Shown here: positions 7,702 through 16,249 of the stretch, piece after piece | Layout: each line of letters opens with the position of its first letter | Numbering within the stretch: position 1 is the stretch's first letter | NCBI GenBank assembly: GCA_017464765.1 | Contig: JAFTYK010000008.1 | Location: 1 to 64,000, forward strand | Length of the DNA: 64,000 bases | Reading direction: 5' to 3' | DNA from: Ruminococcus sp. | GTDB lineage: Bacteria > Bacillota > Clostridia > Oscillospirales > Acutalibacteraceae | Made by a program: the position numbers and the translations under genes | Notes under the pieces: model-generated | Seen by the model: only the letters and a program-made list of their open reading frames with translations | Told to the model about the DNA's origin: nothing | The model's database searches: none

Positions 7702-8265
7702 TCAGTGCTTCTTCTTTTCAATAAGACGCACAACTCGCGGACGGTTGTAACGCTGTATAAGCACGAATTGTATATCGAAAAGTATAGCTAAAAACGCTGT
7801 GAGGGCGAATATCCACAACTGTCCCCAAAGCAACGGAAATAGTAACGTAGAAAGTGAAATTGCGACATTCACAAGATGGTCAGTTTCAGCTTTGCACATT
7901 GTATTTGCTATACTTTGAAGTGAGTAGTCCTTGAGCGAAAAAAGCTCTGGGTTATAGGTAAGTGCTTTGTCTTTCCACGATTTTACTTTGAGAAACTTAT
8001 AAAGCTTTTTCTCAAAAGAGCGTTCTTTGAACCATCCCATAGTATATTCGATTTTAAATAGCTTTGTGACATTACCCATAATGAGTCTTAGCCACAAATG
8101 ATACATAATCGTGAAGCAGGTGACACCTGTCCAGAGTATCGCACCTTTATTTATAATATTCCCATAGTACAGGTAAAAACAGAAGGTCGATATTATCAGA
8201 CATAACGTTATTACGCAGTACATAAAAATCGCAGGACCACTTTTCTTTGTTTTTTCTTTTTTCAT
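7702..8265 (-). CDS. CrtO-like (glycosyl-diaponeurosporenoate acyltransferase family) membrane protein
   Basis: The 187 residues include two N-terminal helices (about 11-31 and 37-55) and a C-terminal pair (about 130-165), ending in the conserved RYNRPRV motif. A CKAET segment precedes the second helix pair. This pattern is widespread in Firmicutes under the CrtO name from the staphyloxanthin pathway. No carotenoid genes occur in the window, so the annotated reaction is unlikely to be literal here. A lipid or glycan acyl transfer role is possible. It starts 5 bases after the stop of the preceding operon gene. Confidence 0.6.
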   Translation of the reverse strand: MKKEKTKKSGPAIFMYCVITLCLIISTFCFYLYYGNIINKGAILWTGVTCFTIMYHLWLRLIMGNVTKLFKIEYTMGWFKERSFEKKLYKFLKVKSWKDKALTYNPELFSLKDYSLQSIANTMCKAETDHLVNVAISLSTLLFPLLWGQLWIFALTAFLAILFDIQFVLIQRYNRPRVVRLIEKKKH

Positions 8266-8270
8266 TTAGT

Positions 8271-10121
8271 TTACCTTGTCAGTCTTTTCAGGTATTTCAC
8301 ATCGTAGTATTGACTGCCTACAAACTCGGCACCGTTTTTGATGTTAGATATGATTTTTTCGGTCAGTACACAGGTTCCTGTGTAAAACTTCACGTCATAC
8401 TGTTTGCAAAGTTCATCGTATTCTTTTGCGTATACGTTTGTGTGCATATAAAGATATTTTATCTTCTTATCTTTGCAGTATTCGAGTGCGGTTTTAAGAA
8501 CTGGCAGAGTTTCTTTTACGTTATCTTTAGAGCCAACAGCGTGATAAACGAGATTTATCGGATATTTGCTCTTTTTTACAAGGTCTATGTCACGCTTGAC
8601 TTCTAAACGTAAGAAGATATTTTCTTTTCTGATTTCGTATTTATCGATGGCATCTTTTAACTGATTGAATATTTCTAAAAAAGCCTCTTTATTAGGTTTT
8701 CCAACAGAAATGAAAAGTTTGAAGTCGCGTCTGTTTATATCCTTTTTGTATAGAGATAAAAGTTCCTCGAAAGATATAGTGTCAAAGCGGTTGTAGTATT
8801 TGCACGCTTTGAATTCTTCATAAGTGATAGCTTTTGGCTTTTCTTCGTTTTTATTAGGGTGGTTGAGGATTTTGTAAGTATCCTTGTGCCACTTTGAGAT
8901 ACATACAAGTTTTTCGTCAAGTGTAAGTCGAACGTCAACGTGGAAATTCTTGTATCCTAGATTTTTAGAATAAGAAAAAGCCTGTCTGGAATTTGTGCTT
9001 TTGTATCTTATCTCAAGACCACCTAATGACGAAGCTACCATACTGCCTGAAAAATCGAGCTTTTCTTTTTCTTTGTTTCTGTATTTGATGAAATGGCTGA
9101 AGTCTTTCAGCGCGTTATATACGCCACTTTTGAATTCTTTTTTTAGTACACAGCCTTCGGTTCTTGCTTTTTCCCAAGCGTTTATGACATTCTGTGATGT
9201 GAGATTTTCAATTTCAATGAATCTTTCGCTATAGCCGATTTTTTCGCCCCAGAATCTAAGCTTTTGATTCCACACAAATCCTATACTTGGGATTTGTAAA
9301 GCGAATGAAACGATATTCGAGTGCATTCTGCCTGCTATAACGCTTGTAAACTGAGAAATATCCTTAACAAGTGCTGCGCCGTCTTTTGGGGCATCTAACT
9401 TTTCACCGTGACCGACATATTCTAGAACTTCTTTAGCGAAAATCTCGTCGTATGTATCGCCGTTGGTGAAAACTTTCCACTTTACGTTTCTTTTGTCAAG
9501 TTCATCGATGATACCTTTCCAGAAATCAAGTTGGTATTTTCTATCAATCTGAGGGTTGCCGTAATCGGAAAACAGCATTTCTCTAGTTATGCCGAGTCCT
9601 ACACAATCCTGCTTTTCAGCTTTCAAATCAAGGTGCTTTTTGTATGTATCAGCACACCAAACCGCAGGGTCATAAACAGAGTATGTTTTTATATCTTGAT
9701 TTGTCAGGTAATCACGCTTTAGTGTTTCGATATCATCACGCACGCTGATTCCTTTGACACACGGAAGATTGATGGCTTCTTTGAGCGCAACACTGCGAGG
9801 GTCATCGGGGTAAAATTTTTCAACACCAATAGCACTCAAAAACACAGGGACATTGTATTTTTGAGCTTCTTTAATGATTTCAGGCATATAAAGCCAGAAG
9901 TTTTCGTTTGTGCATTTGATGATACCGCCCGCAAAAACAACCGCATCAACATACTTCACCTGAGAAAAATCACGACTTGAGATAGAATATCTGAGCAAAT
10001 CACAGTTTCTAAGTCCCATAGCTTTCTTCATTAGATAGCAGTCATTATCAGCGAGAATCGTATCACCAAGGTTCATATTCATGGTTTGTACCATCAATAT
10101 TTTAAGTTTTCTGCCTAACAT
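8271..10121 (-). CDS. polysaccharide pyruvyl transferase fused to an inactive-looking GDPD domain
   Basis: The protein has 616 residues. Residues about 5-345 match polysaccharide pyruvyl transferases (CsaB/WcaK type), including NLGDTI near 18-22 and AGRMHSNI at 263-270. Residues about 360-616 have the glycerophosphodiester phosphodiesterase fold pattern, but the three catalytic positions are replaced: the first His by Ser365, the Glu of the FExD motif by His394 (FHVD), and the later His by Ser409 (ISKW). Hydrolysis is therefore unlikely and a binding role more probable (inference). Pyruvyl transferases ketalise cell-wall or capsule sugars. It is the third gene of the minus-strand operon; the HAD gene ends 24 bases upstream. 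Confidence 0.78.
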   Translation of the reverse strand: MLGRKLKILMVQTMNMNLGDTILADNDCYLMKKAMGLRNCDLLRYSISSRDFSQVKYVDAVVFAGGIIKCTNENFWLYMPEIIKEAQKYNVPVFLSAIGVEKFYPDDPRSVALKEAINLPCVKGISVRDDIETLKRDYLTNQDIKTYSVYDPAVWCADTYKKHLDLKAEKQDCVGLGITREMLFSDYGNPQIDRKYQLDFWKGIIDELDKRNVKWKVFTNGDTYDEIFAKEVLEYVGHGEKLDAPKDGAALVKDISQFTSVIAGRMHSNIVSFALQIPSIGFVWNQKLRFWGEKIGYSERFIEIENLTSQNVINAWEKARTEGCVLKKEFKSGVYNALKDFSHFIKYRNKEKEKLDFSGSMVASSLGGLEIRYKSTNSRQAFSYSKNLGYKNFHVDVRLTLDEKLVCISKWHKDTYKILNHPNKNEEKPKAITYEEFKACKYYNRFDTISFEELLSLYKKDINRRDFKLFISVGKPNKEAFLEIFNQLKDAIDKYEIRKENIFLRLEVKRDIDLVKKSKYPINLVYHAVGSKDNVKETLPVLKTALEYCKDKKIKYLYMHTNVYAKEYDELCKQYDVKFYTGTCVLTEKIISNIKNGAEFVGSQYYDVKYLKRLTR

Positions 10122-10145
10122 AATTACCCCTCTTATGTTATTTAC

Positions 10146-10967
10146 TTACATACTCTCTTTAGTATACCTCATTTTAAGGTATTTGGCTACACCATCTTTG
10201 ACGTTTGTGTCGATAATTTTTGTAGCCTTATTTTTAAGTTCATCGACTGCGTTTTCTACAGCATAACATTCATCGGCTACTGTAAACATGTCCACATCGT
10301 TTATGCCGTCGCCAAAAGCTACGATTTTCTCGCAACTTAGGATTTTAGCGAGTTGTTTTACGGCATTAGCCTTAGTAGCTATGTGTGAAAGAATCTCAAG
10401 CCAGTATTCTCCACTATACATATCTACTTGATAAAAACAATGGTATTTGTCTTTGAAGGCGTTATATAAAGGCTCGAGTTTTTCCTCGTCACCAATCAGC
10501 GTGAAATAGTATATTTCACCGTCAAAAAGTTTGTCAAAAGACTCCACCTCACGGTTTCTCGGGTCATCTGCCCGTGCGTTTAAAAAGTCTTTTGTAGCTT
10601 CGTTTGCGTTTTCTATAACATACGAAAAATTCTGTTTTTCATCTATCAGCGAGAATACCACAGGGCATAAATCTTGAGCTAAAACGGTATTTAAAATAAA
10701 GTCACTATCTTTTTTATCGAAAACATTTTTTTGTAATATAGTGCCGTCTTTATCGACGATAAATGTTCCGTTATGAACGACGAGCGGATATTTGAAATTA
10801 AGTCCTTTTGTTACCTTTTTCGTAGTAACGAGTGAACGTGCTGTCGCAAACGATATTATCATACCATTTTCTAAAAGCTCATTTATGGTGGAGTTTGTAT
10901 ATTCACTTGTTTTTGGAGTGCTGTCGAGCAGTGTTCCGTCTAAATCGGAAATGTAAAGAGTTTTCAC
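10146..10967 (-). CDS. HAD-superfamily (Cof-type, IIB) phosphatase
   Basis: The start is GTG at 10967 with GGAGG 5 bases before it. Motif I DLDGTLL is at residues 8-14, motif II near 40 (SFATAR), and motif III/IV FGDGINDVDMF near 217-227. The cap domain between about 85 and 185 is of the Cof type. These enzymes dephosphorylate sugar phosphates or flavin/PLP precursors with broad specificity. The enzyme is cytoplasmic. It lies 21 bases after the RlmD-like gene in the operon. Confidence 0.9.
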   Translation of the reverse strand: MKTLYISDLDGTLLDSTPKTSEYTNSTINELLENGMIISFATARSLVTTKKVTKGLNFKYPLVVHNGTFIVDKDGTILQKNVFDKKDSDFILNTVLAQDLCPVVFSLIDEKQNFSYVIENANEATKDFLNARADDPRNREVESFDKLFDGEIYYFTLIGDEEKLEPLYNAFKDKYHCFYQVDMYSGEYWLEILSHIATKANAVKQLAKILSCEKIVAFGDGINDVDMFTVADECYAVENAVDELKNKATKIIDTNVKDGVAKYLKMRYTKESM

Positions 10968-10988
10968 AAGAGCCTCCGAAAGTTTATA

Positions 10989-12137
10989 TTAAATCTTTTT
11001 TATTAATGCTATAGATTCTACGTGGTTTGTGTGAGGGAACATATCTACAGGAGTGATGTGTTCGACTTTATAGCCGTGTTTTTTTAGCAGTCTTAAATCG
11101 CGACTTTGGGTTTCTATGTTACACGAAACGTAAACCACAGTTTTAATATCCATATCTATGATTGACTGCAAAAACTCTTTGCTACAGCCCATTCGAGGAG
11201 GGTCAACAAAAGCAACGTCAATTTTAATACCTTCATCTTTGAGGTACGCGATATAGTCTTTTGCGTCAGCACAAACAAATTCAATGTTCTTTATTGAATT
11301 GAGCTTTGCATTTTTCTTAGCGTCTATTATTGCGTCTTTTACCGATTCAACCGCATATACCTTTTTTGCTTTGTCGCTTGCGCATATTCCGATTGTGCCG
11401 ACTCCGCAGTAGCTGTCGAGTACTGTTTGGCTACCATCTAAGTCTGCAAGTTCAATAGCTTTCTGGTACAGCTTTTCGGTTTGCATCGGATTTATCTGGT
11501 AGAAAGACTGAGGTGAAATGATAAAGGTCTTACCGCATAGCACGTCTTTAATATATCCTTCACCAAAAAGTACGTCCTGAGTTTTACCGATGAAGAGCTT
11601 TTTAGGGTCTTTGTTTACCGTAGTGACAATTGTAGTGATGCACGGATGCTTTTTAAGCAGTGCTGAAACAAAGGTTTTTTTAGCAGGAAAGAGTGAATCA
11701 GCTCCGTTTAAAATGACCATTACTTCGCCTGAATTAAAACCCTCCCTTATAACTACGCTTTTGATAAATCCCGTACCCCTAAACGGGTCATACGGAGAAA
11801 TTTTAAAACTTTTGAAAAGAGCGCAAAGAGAGTTAAAAATCTCGTTTGAGTGCTTGGTGTGGAGTCTGCATTCACGTGTTTTTACTATAGTGTTGGTGGT
11901 GGATTTGTAAAGCCCCCAGCTTATAGTTTTATCACGTTCACGTTTAAAAACCGCCTGAGCCTTGTTGCGATATGAAAAAGGATTTTCCATACCGATTATG
12001 TTATCCACCCTACAAAATGAACCTAAAAATTTGTAGCATTTACTTTGTTTGAATTTAAGTTGTTCTTGGTAGCTTAAGTTATTAAGCTGGCACGAGTTGC
12101 ATTTTTTAGCAACTTTGCAATTTAGCATATTGTCCAT
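10989..12137 (-). CDS. RNA (uracil-C5)-methyltransferase, RlmD/TrmA family, without TRAM domain
   Basis: The protein has 382 residues. An N-terminal iron-sulfur pattern CKVAKKCNSC (residues 7-16) is completed by a later Cys in TRECRLH. The SAM-binding core contains LDSYCGVGTIGI, and the C-terminus has VDPPRMGC and the catalytic VYVSCN. Clostridial RlmD proteins usually begin with a TRAM RNA-binding domain; here it is missing and the protein begins directly at the cysteine cluster. The target is probably U747 or U1939 of 23S rRNA; which one cannot be told. It is the first gene of the six-gene minus operon. Confidence 0.88.
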   Translation of the reverse strand: MDNMLNCKVAKKCNSCQLNNLSYQEQLKFKQSKCYKFLGSFCRVDNIIGMENPFSYRNKAQAVFKRERDKTISWGLYKSTTNTIVKTRECRLHTKHSNEIFNSLCALFKSFKISPYDPFRGTGFIKSVVIREGFNSGEVMVILNGADSLFPAKKTFVSALLKKHPCITTIVTTVNKDPKKLFIGKTQDVLFGEGYIKDVLCGKTFIISPQSFYQINPMQTEKLYQKAIELADLDGSQTVLDSYCGVGTIGICASDKAKKVYAVESVKDAIIDAKKNAKLNSIKNIEFVCADAKDYIAYLKDEGIKIDVAFVDPPRMGCSKEFLQSIIDMDIKTVVYVSCNIETQSRDLRLLKKHGYKVEHITPVDMFPHTNHVESIALIKKI

Positions 12138-12224
12138 AATTTACCTGCTTGTGTCAAAATAAGATTAATACTCCACTATTTTAACATATATTATATCACT
12201 TTTGCAATTTGCAGAAAATATGAC

Positions 12225-12253
12225 TTGATAATTACTGCCTGTAAATATATAAT
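12225..12253 (+). promoter_or_regulatory. promoter of the L,D-transpeptidase gene; mRNA possibly leaderless
   Basis: TTGATA (12225-12230), a 17-base spacer and TATAAT (12248-12253). The ATG at 12260 lies only 6 bases after the -10, where transcription would begin, and no Shine-Dalgarno sequence precedes it. Confidence 0.6.
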
Positions 12254-12259
12254 TGAACT

Positions 12260-13540
12260 ATGAAAGAAATGAAAGTTATAAGAAAACGCAGACGCAGAAG
12301 AGTGTCGCGTTATAATAGCTATGGTGGTAGCGTAGGCTTTACTACTCGCAAGAAAAGTAAAGCGCCGATTATTGTAGCTATGACGTTTTGTGCTGTGCTT
12401 TTGGTGTTTACGGTTTGTGCGCTGTGCCTTAAGTATTTATCGGACAGACCTGCGTATAGCATAGACGAGGTAACTCCTACTGAGCCTTGCGTTATCGAAA
12501 ATGGACAAAATACATCATTAATAATAAATACCGGTGATATTCACATTCTTACTGTCCCTAAAAGTGATGATAATTATGATTCTATCACTTTCAGCAGTAG
12601 TGATGAAAGTGTTTTAGAGGTTGATAGCGGCGGTAGAGTTGACGCTATAAAAGAGGGAGTTGCTGTAATTACTGCTCAGGGAGAAGATTTCAGCGGTCAG
12701 TGTACTGTTACTGTGAAAAAGAGGGAAAACGACTCAAAAAAGAAGGAGTACACAACAGCTATCACTGCAAATCTTGATGTTGTAGAGAAAAACAAAGAAG
12801 ACTCTTCAAAGGCTCTTTACAACGTTAAAATCAACCGCAGAACAAACACGGTTACTGTTTACACTTACGACGACAAGGGTGACTATGTTGTTCCGGTACG
12901 TGCTATGGTATGCTCGTGTGGTGAGATGAATGAGGAAAACATCACTCCTACAGGGGAGTATTCTGTATACTTCAAGAACTACTGGCACGCTCTTTTCGGT
13001 GATGTTTACGGAAAGTATGTCACCGGTTTTTCGGGACACTATCTTTTCCATTCCGTGCCGTATGAACAGACTGAATCGTATACTTTGAAATCGGACGAGT
13101 TCAACAAGCTTGGAACTAATGCCTCACAGGGTTGCGTTAGAATGATGATTGCTGACGCTAAGTGGATTTATGATAACCTTGATATGTATACCGAGGTTAT
13201 TGTTATTGACGCTGATGAAAAGGAAGACCCGCTTGGAAAACCGGAAACGGTGAAAATCGAGGAGTCTGCTTGTTGGGATCCTACAGACCCTCATAAGAGT
13301 AATCCGTTTAAAACTGTGGTGCCTATTATCAGCGGAGCAAAAGATATAACCGTGAAAAAAGACAGCGACTTTGTTTCAAAGGTCACTGCTGTTGATTCGT
13401 GTAATCAGGATATAACTGAAAAAATTGAGGTAATAGGAAACGTTATTACTTCTAAAGCAGGAAAATACAAGGTGACATACCGTGTTACAGACAGCTTAGG
13501 AAAATCTGCTGAGAAAACAGTGACGATTACGGTTGAATAG
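12260..13540 (+). CDS. membrane-anchored L,D-transpeptidase with Ig-like domains
   Basis: This 426-residue protein crosses the membrane once at about 36-58 after a very basic cytoplasmic start (KRRRRR). Outside it has a BIG2-type Ig-like domain (about 80-155), a YkuD L,D-transpeptidase domain (about 185-330) and a DUF5011-like Ig fold (about 350-426). The catalytic motif is intact: HSVPY, then GTNASQGCVRM with Cys292. It would form 3-3 peptidoglycan cross-links or attach proteins to the wall. The neighbours are divergent, so it is monocistronic. If the -10 at 12248 is used the message has essentially no leader; a second Met at 12269 is possible. Confidence 0.9.
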   Translation: MKEMKVIRKRRRRRVSRYNSYGGSVGFTTRKKSKAPIIVAMTFCAVLLVFTVCALCLKYLSDRPAYSIDEVTPTEPCVIENGQNTSLIINTGDIHILTVPKSDDNYDSITFSSSDESVLEVDSGGRVDAIKEGVAVITAQGEDFSGQCTVTVKKRENDSKKKEYTTAITANLDVVEKNKEDSSKALYNVKINRRTNTVTVYTYDDKGDYVVPVRAMVCSCGEMNEENITPTGEYSVYFKNYWHALFGDVYGKYVTGFSGHYLFHSVPYEQTESYTLKSDEFNKLGTNASQGCVRMMIADAKWIYDNLDMYTEVIVIDADEKEDPLGKPETVKIEESACWDPTDPHKSNPFKTVVPIISGAKDITVKKDSDFVSKVTAVDSCNQDITEKIEVIGNVITSKAGKYKVTYRVTDSLGKSAEKTVTITVE

Positions 13541-13549
13541 GTAAAAGAA

Positions 13550-13575
13550 AAGGCGACATCTTCTGATGTCGCCTT
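13550..13575. terminator. bidirectional terminator
   Basis: AAGGCGACATC, loop TTCT and its complement lie between the convergent L,D-transpeptidase and binding-lipoprotein genes, with A and T runs outside. Confidence 0.85.
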
Positions 13576-13584
13576 AAGTTTTAA

Positions 13585-14586
13585 TTAATCTGAGAAGACT
13601 GCTATAACGTCAGTTGAAGTTTCGCTTTCTGCTTCTCCTAGAGCTTCAGTTGTTGTTACATCATCAGGAGTAGCTTCGTCCTGAGTAGCTTCGCTTGTTA
13701 TGAACATAAACTCAATCATACGATAGATGAGTTCTTCGTAAGTTGTACCCTGACGATAGAAGTCAGTTTTCTTTACCTGATAGGTTTTATCGTTCTTGAG
13801 AGCGCCCATATTACTTAGATTAATATCGTTATTGAGATAATCAAGTACAGCTTGGTCGTCGTAGAAAATGAACGTTGGTGTACTGATTTTTAAAAGCTCT
13901 AGGTCAACCTGTGGTGTTTCCTGAGAGTTGAAAACATTGATAGCTCCGTTGTATGAGAAAAGTTCATACTCGATTGTACCCTTAGTCAGAGTGCAAAGTT
14001 CGCCGTTTTCATTTAAATATAGGTAGCACGCTGAACGCACAGCTTCCTGTGGGATGGCATCTTTGAAATCAGAAATTGTCTTGATAAGTTCATCGTAAGA
14101 ATCAATGCCCTGCTTCTTACCGCTGACTGCACCGCCTAAAGCTGTACCAAGATTTGTATAAAGAGCTTTAAGCTCTTCAAATGAATTAGCTTTTTCGAGT
14201 GTGAGAACAGGAATGCTAGTGGCAGCTAAAGACTTTTTTGAATTTTCGGATAAAGAGCTGTCAGCAATAATCAAGTCAGTTTCGCTGGAAACGATGGCAT
14301 TAACGTTAGGGTCACTTGCTGTGCCGACAATCGGAACAACAGATAAAAACTCTTGATCTGTTTCGGTGCTTCTGCCGACCATTTTGACGTCATATCCCAT
14401 ATAAGAAATAATGTCAGCCAGACAATCGGAAAGAACAACTATATTCATCGGTTCTTTTTCTATGGTAACATTAGCTACAGTTACAGGATATTCTTTACTA
14501 TCTTCTCCTTTGCAAGAGCAGAATGTAAGTGCTGTAGTAGCAATCATAAGTATGCAAAGTGAAAGTGAAATAACTCTTTTCAGCAT
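13585..14586 (-). CDS. ABC-transporter substrate-binding lipoprotein (metal/cobalamin type)
   Basis: The 333-residue protein has a lipoprotein signal peptide with a Cys cluster near residues 23-25 (LTFCSC). The following region has the BtuF/FhuD class fold signature: NIVVLSDCLADIISYMGYDVKMVG, described in parts as a first lobe with a long backbone helix near 140-175 and a second lobe to about 290. The last 40 residues are Thr/Glu-rich and probably disordered. This class carries ferric siderophores, haem, vitamin B12 or metals. No permease or ATPase gene lies nearby, so the partners are elsewhere. The RBS is GGAGG and the promoter is listed separately. Confidence 0.78.
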   Translation of the reverse strand: MLKRVISLSLCILMIATTALTFCSCKGEDSKEYPVTVANVTIEKEPMNIVVLSDCLADIISYMGYDVKMVGRSTETDQEFLSVVPIVGTASDPNVNAIVSSETDLIIADSSLSENSKKSLAATSIPVLTLEKANSFEELKALYTNLGTALGGAVSGKKQGIDSYDELIKTISDFKDAIPQEAVRSACYLYLNENGELCTLTKGTIEYELFSYNGAINVFNSQETPQVDLELLKISTPTFIFYDDQAVLDYLNNDINLSNMGALKNDKTYQVKKTDFYRQGTTYEELIYRMIEFMFITSEATQDEATPDDVTTTEALGEAESETSTDVIAVFSD

Positions 14587-14619
14587 AAAATAACCTCCGC
14601 ATTATATTTTTATGATACT

Positions 14620-14648
14620 ATTCTACAAAATTTACGCTCTATAGTCAA
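14620..14648 (-). promoter_or_regulatory. promoter of the binding-lipoprotein gene
   Basis: On the minus strand there is a TTGACT -35 (14648-14643), 17 bases, and a TAGAAT -10 (14625-14620), 34 bases before the ATG. Confidence 0.7.
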
Positions 14649-14696
14649 ATGAAAGTGAAAAAGTTTAATATTTTTTAAAAAATTTTTAAAAAAGGC

Positions 14697-14725
14697 TTGC
14701 ATTTTTGAAAATGAGGTGATATAAT
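14697..14725 (+). promoter_or_regulatory. rRNA-type promoter of the 5S gene
   Basis: TTGCAT (14697-14702), 17 bases and TATAAT (14720-14725), preceded by an A/T-rich tract resembling an UP element (14660-14692). A GTCGCT hairpin with a 7-base loop (14732-14750) sits between it and the 5S gene and could be a processing stem. Confidence 0.75.
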
Positions 14726-14758
14726 AACGAAGTCGCTTGAAGAGAGCGACGCAAAAAT

Positions 14759-14876
<118 letters not shown>

Positions 14877-14888
14877 CAAAGAGAGCTT

Positions 14889-14915
14889 CCACCCAGTAGG
14901 GTGGTTGTTTTTTTT
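14889..14915 (+). terminator. terminator of the 5S gene
   Basis: CCACCC, loop AGTA, GGGTGG, followed by a T-rich tract ending in eight T's. Confidence 0.85.
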
Positions 14916-14933
14916 ACAAATGTAGCCATTAAG

Positions 14934-14961
14934 AAAGCACCCGAAAAACTTCGGGTGCTTT
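14934..14961 (-). terminator. terminator after the anti-sigma factor gene
   Basis: AAAGCACCCGA with its complement around a 6-base loop, directly past the stop of the minus-strand anti-sigma gene. Confidence 0.8.
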
Positions 14962-14971
14962 TGCTATTTAT

Positions 14972-15667
14972 CTAAAAATTATCGTCAGTATATCTGTTTT
15001 CTATCGTTTTATTCGCTTTTTTAGCAGGAGTGTTAATATCCCATATAAGTATGTTATCATTTTTGGTACCGATATAAATAGCACTTAGCACTTTATCGGT
15101 ATAACTGAAATCAGTATAGCCTTTTGTTTCGCCGCGGGTGCAAACAACATAGTCGCGATTAAAAAGACCTTTGTTGAAGTCTTTTAAACGTTTGTTTTCA
15201 ATCACACTTCTTTTTGGAGTGATGTACATAACTCCATCTTCCGTTATATCAGCGGTTATTGAGTTTAAGTCGAGGTCATCGTCGATATAAAGATTAAAAG
15301 CAATTTCATCGTTTTCAAGCTCGTATACGTCACTTATTACCATTTTGTTTGTAGGAACAGGAACAAAACACCATGTAGTTAGTCCGACAAATAATATACT
15401 CAAAATAGCACAAACGCTGATTCCTATTAACAGACCTTTGATTACCGATTTTTTTCTGAAGTTATGCCACTTTTCACTCACACTTTTCAGAGGTTTTAGG
15501 TCTTCATTTATTTCTTTTTCTGTGTTTTCAGCCATATTTTCCAAAGCCTTCCTGCAACAATGACAGGTTTTCAGGTGTTCGTCTACTAAATCTTTGCTTT
15601 CTAGTGAACAAACCGAGTCGTAGTACAAAGGTAGCAAGTCTTCAATGATTTTACAGGATATTTTCAT
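14972..15667 (-). CDS. zf-HC2 anti-sigma factor
   Basis: This 231-residue protein has an N-terminal zinc-binding anti-sigma domain with H31-x3-C35-x2-C38 and an upstream Cys5. One membrane helix lies at about 73-96, and an extracytoplasmic domain of about 130 residues has no recognised fold. The start codon overlaps the sigma gene's stop (ATGA), so the two are translationally coupled. It would hold the ECF sigma factor inactive until an envelope signal releases it. The signal is not evident. Confidence 0.88.
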   Translation of the reverse strand: MKISCKIIEDLLPLYYDSVCSLESKDLVDEHLKTCHCCRKALENMAENTEKEINEDLKPLKSVSEKWHNFRKKSVIKGLLIGISVCAILSILFVGLTTWCFVPVPTNKMVISDVYELENDEIAFNLYIDDDLDLNSITADITEDGVMYITPKRSVIENKRLKDFNKGLFNRDYVVCTRGETKGYTDFSYTDKVLSAIYIGTKNDNILIWDINTPAKKANKTIENRYTDDNF

Positions 15668-16143
15668 TTTATTCTCTCCCTTATTTTTATTTTAGCACGA
15701 TGATAGGTGACACGCGCCCAACTTTCAGTTTTGTTAAATAGCTTAGCTATTTGTGAGTAAGAAAGCTCACCGAAAATTTTCAGTTGGAAAACCTCTTTGT
15801 ATGGTTCATCTAAACTATGTAAAGCCTGATGAATTTCAAAAGATGTTTCATTTTCTTCGATTTTTTCGATTAGTGAGCTTTCATCAAAAATGTTGTTTTC
15901 CGATTCTGAGAGACTCGAAAAATGCTTTTGCTTTTTAATAAAGCTTAAATATGTATTTTTTGCTATTGTACACAGCCATGAATAAATTGAACATTCACCT
16001 TTGAACTTTTTCAGGTTTTTCATAGCTTTGAAAAAGGTTTCCTGAGTGAGTTCTTCAGCAAGAGCTTCGTTTTTTGTTATTACCAGAAGATATTTATAGA
16101 CATCGGTGAAATATTCTTTGTATATCCGGTCAATTTGTGTCAC
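15664..16143 (-). CDS. ECF-type RNA polymerase sigma factor
   Basis: The 159-residue length is standard for ECF sigma factors. Region 2 (about residues 8-75) has EELTQETFFKAMKNL and YSWLCTIAKNTYL; region 4 (about 105-158) has the helix-turn-helix ELSYSQIAKLFNKTESWARVT. The start is GTG at 16143 with GAGGTGAT in front. It forms an operon with its membrane anti-sigma factor. A candidate self-recognised promoter is upstream (16166-16194). Confidence 0.92.
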   Translation of the reverse strand: MTQIDRIYKEYFTDVYKYLLVITKNEALAEELTQETFFKAMKNLKKFKGECSIYSWLCTIAKNTYLSFIKKQKHFSSLSESENNIFDESSLIEKIEENETSFEIHQALHSLDEPYKEVFQLKIFGELSYSQIAKLFNKTESWARVTYHRAKIKIRERIK

Positions 16144-16165
16144 GTTATCACCTCGCTTTCAGTTA

Positions 16166-16194
16166 TTAGACTTGATAAATCTCAATTTGTTACA
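16166..16194 (-). promoter_or_regulatory. candidate autoregulated ECF promoter
   Basis: On the minus strand there is TGTAACA (16194-16188), 15 bases, and AGTCTAA (16172-16166), about 23 bases before the sigma start codon. This resembles the AAC/GTC pattern of ECF-dependent promoters and not a sigma-A promoter. Autoregulation is inferred. Confidence 0.5.
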
Positions 16195-16211
16195 AGATAG
16201 CAGAAAAATAT

Positions 16212-16240
16212 AAGGACAGATAGATTGCCTATCTGTCCTT
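16212..16240. terminator. bidirectional terminator
   Basis: AAGGACAGATAG pairs with CTATCTGTCCTT around a 5-base loop and is flanked by T-rich sequence on both strands. It ends the minus-strand two-component/HtrA operon. Confidence 0.85.
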
Positions 16241-16249
16241 TTTGTGGTT

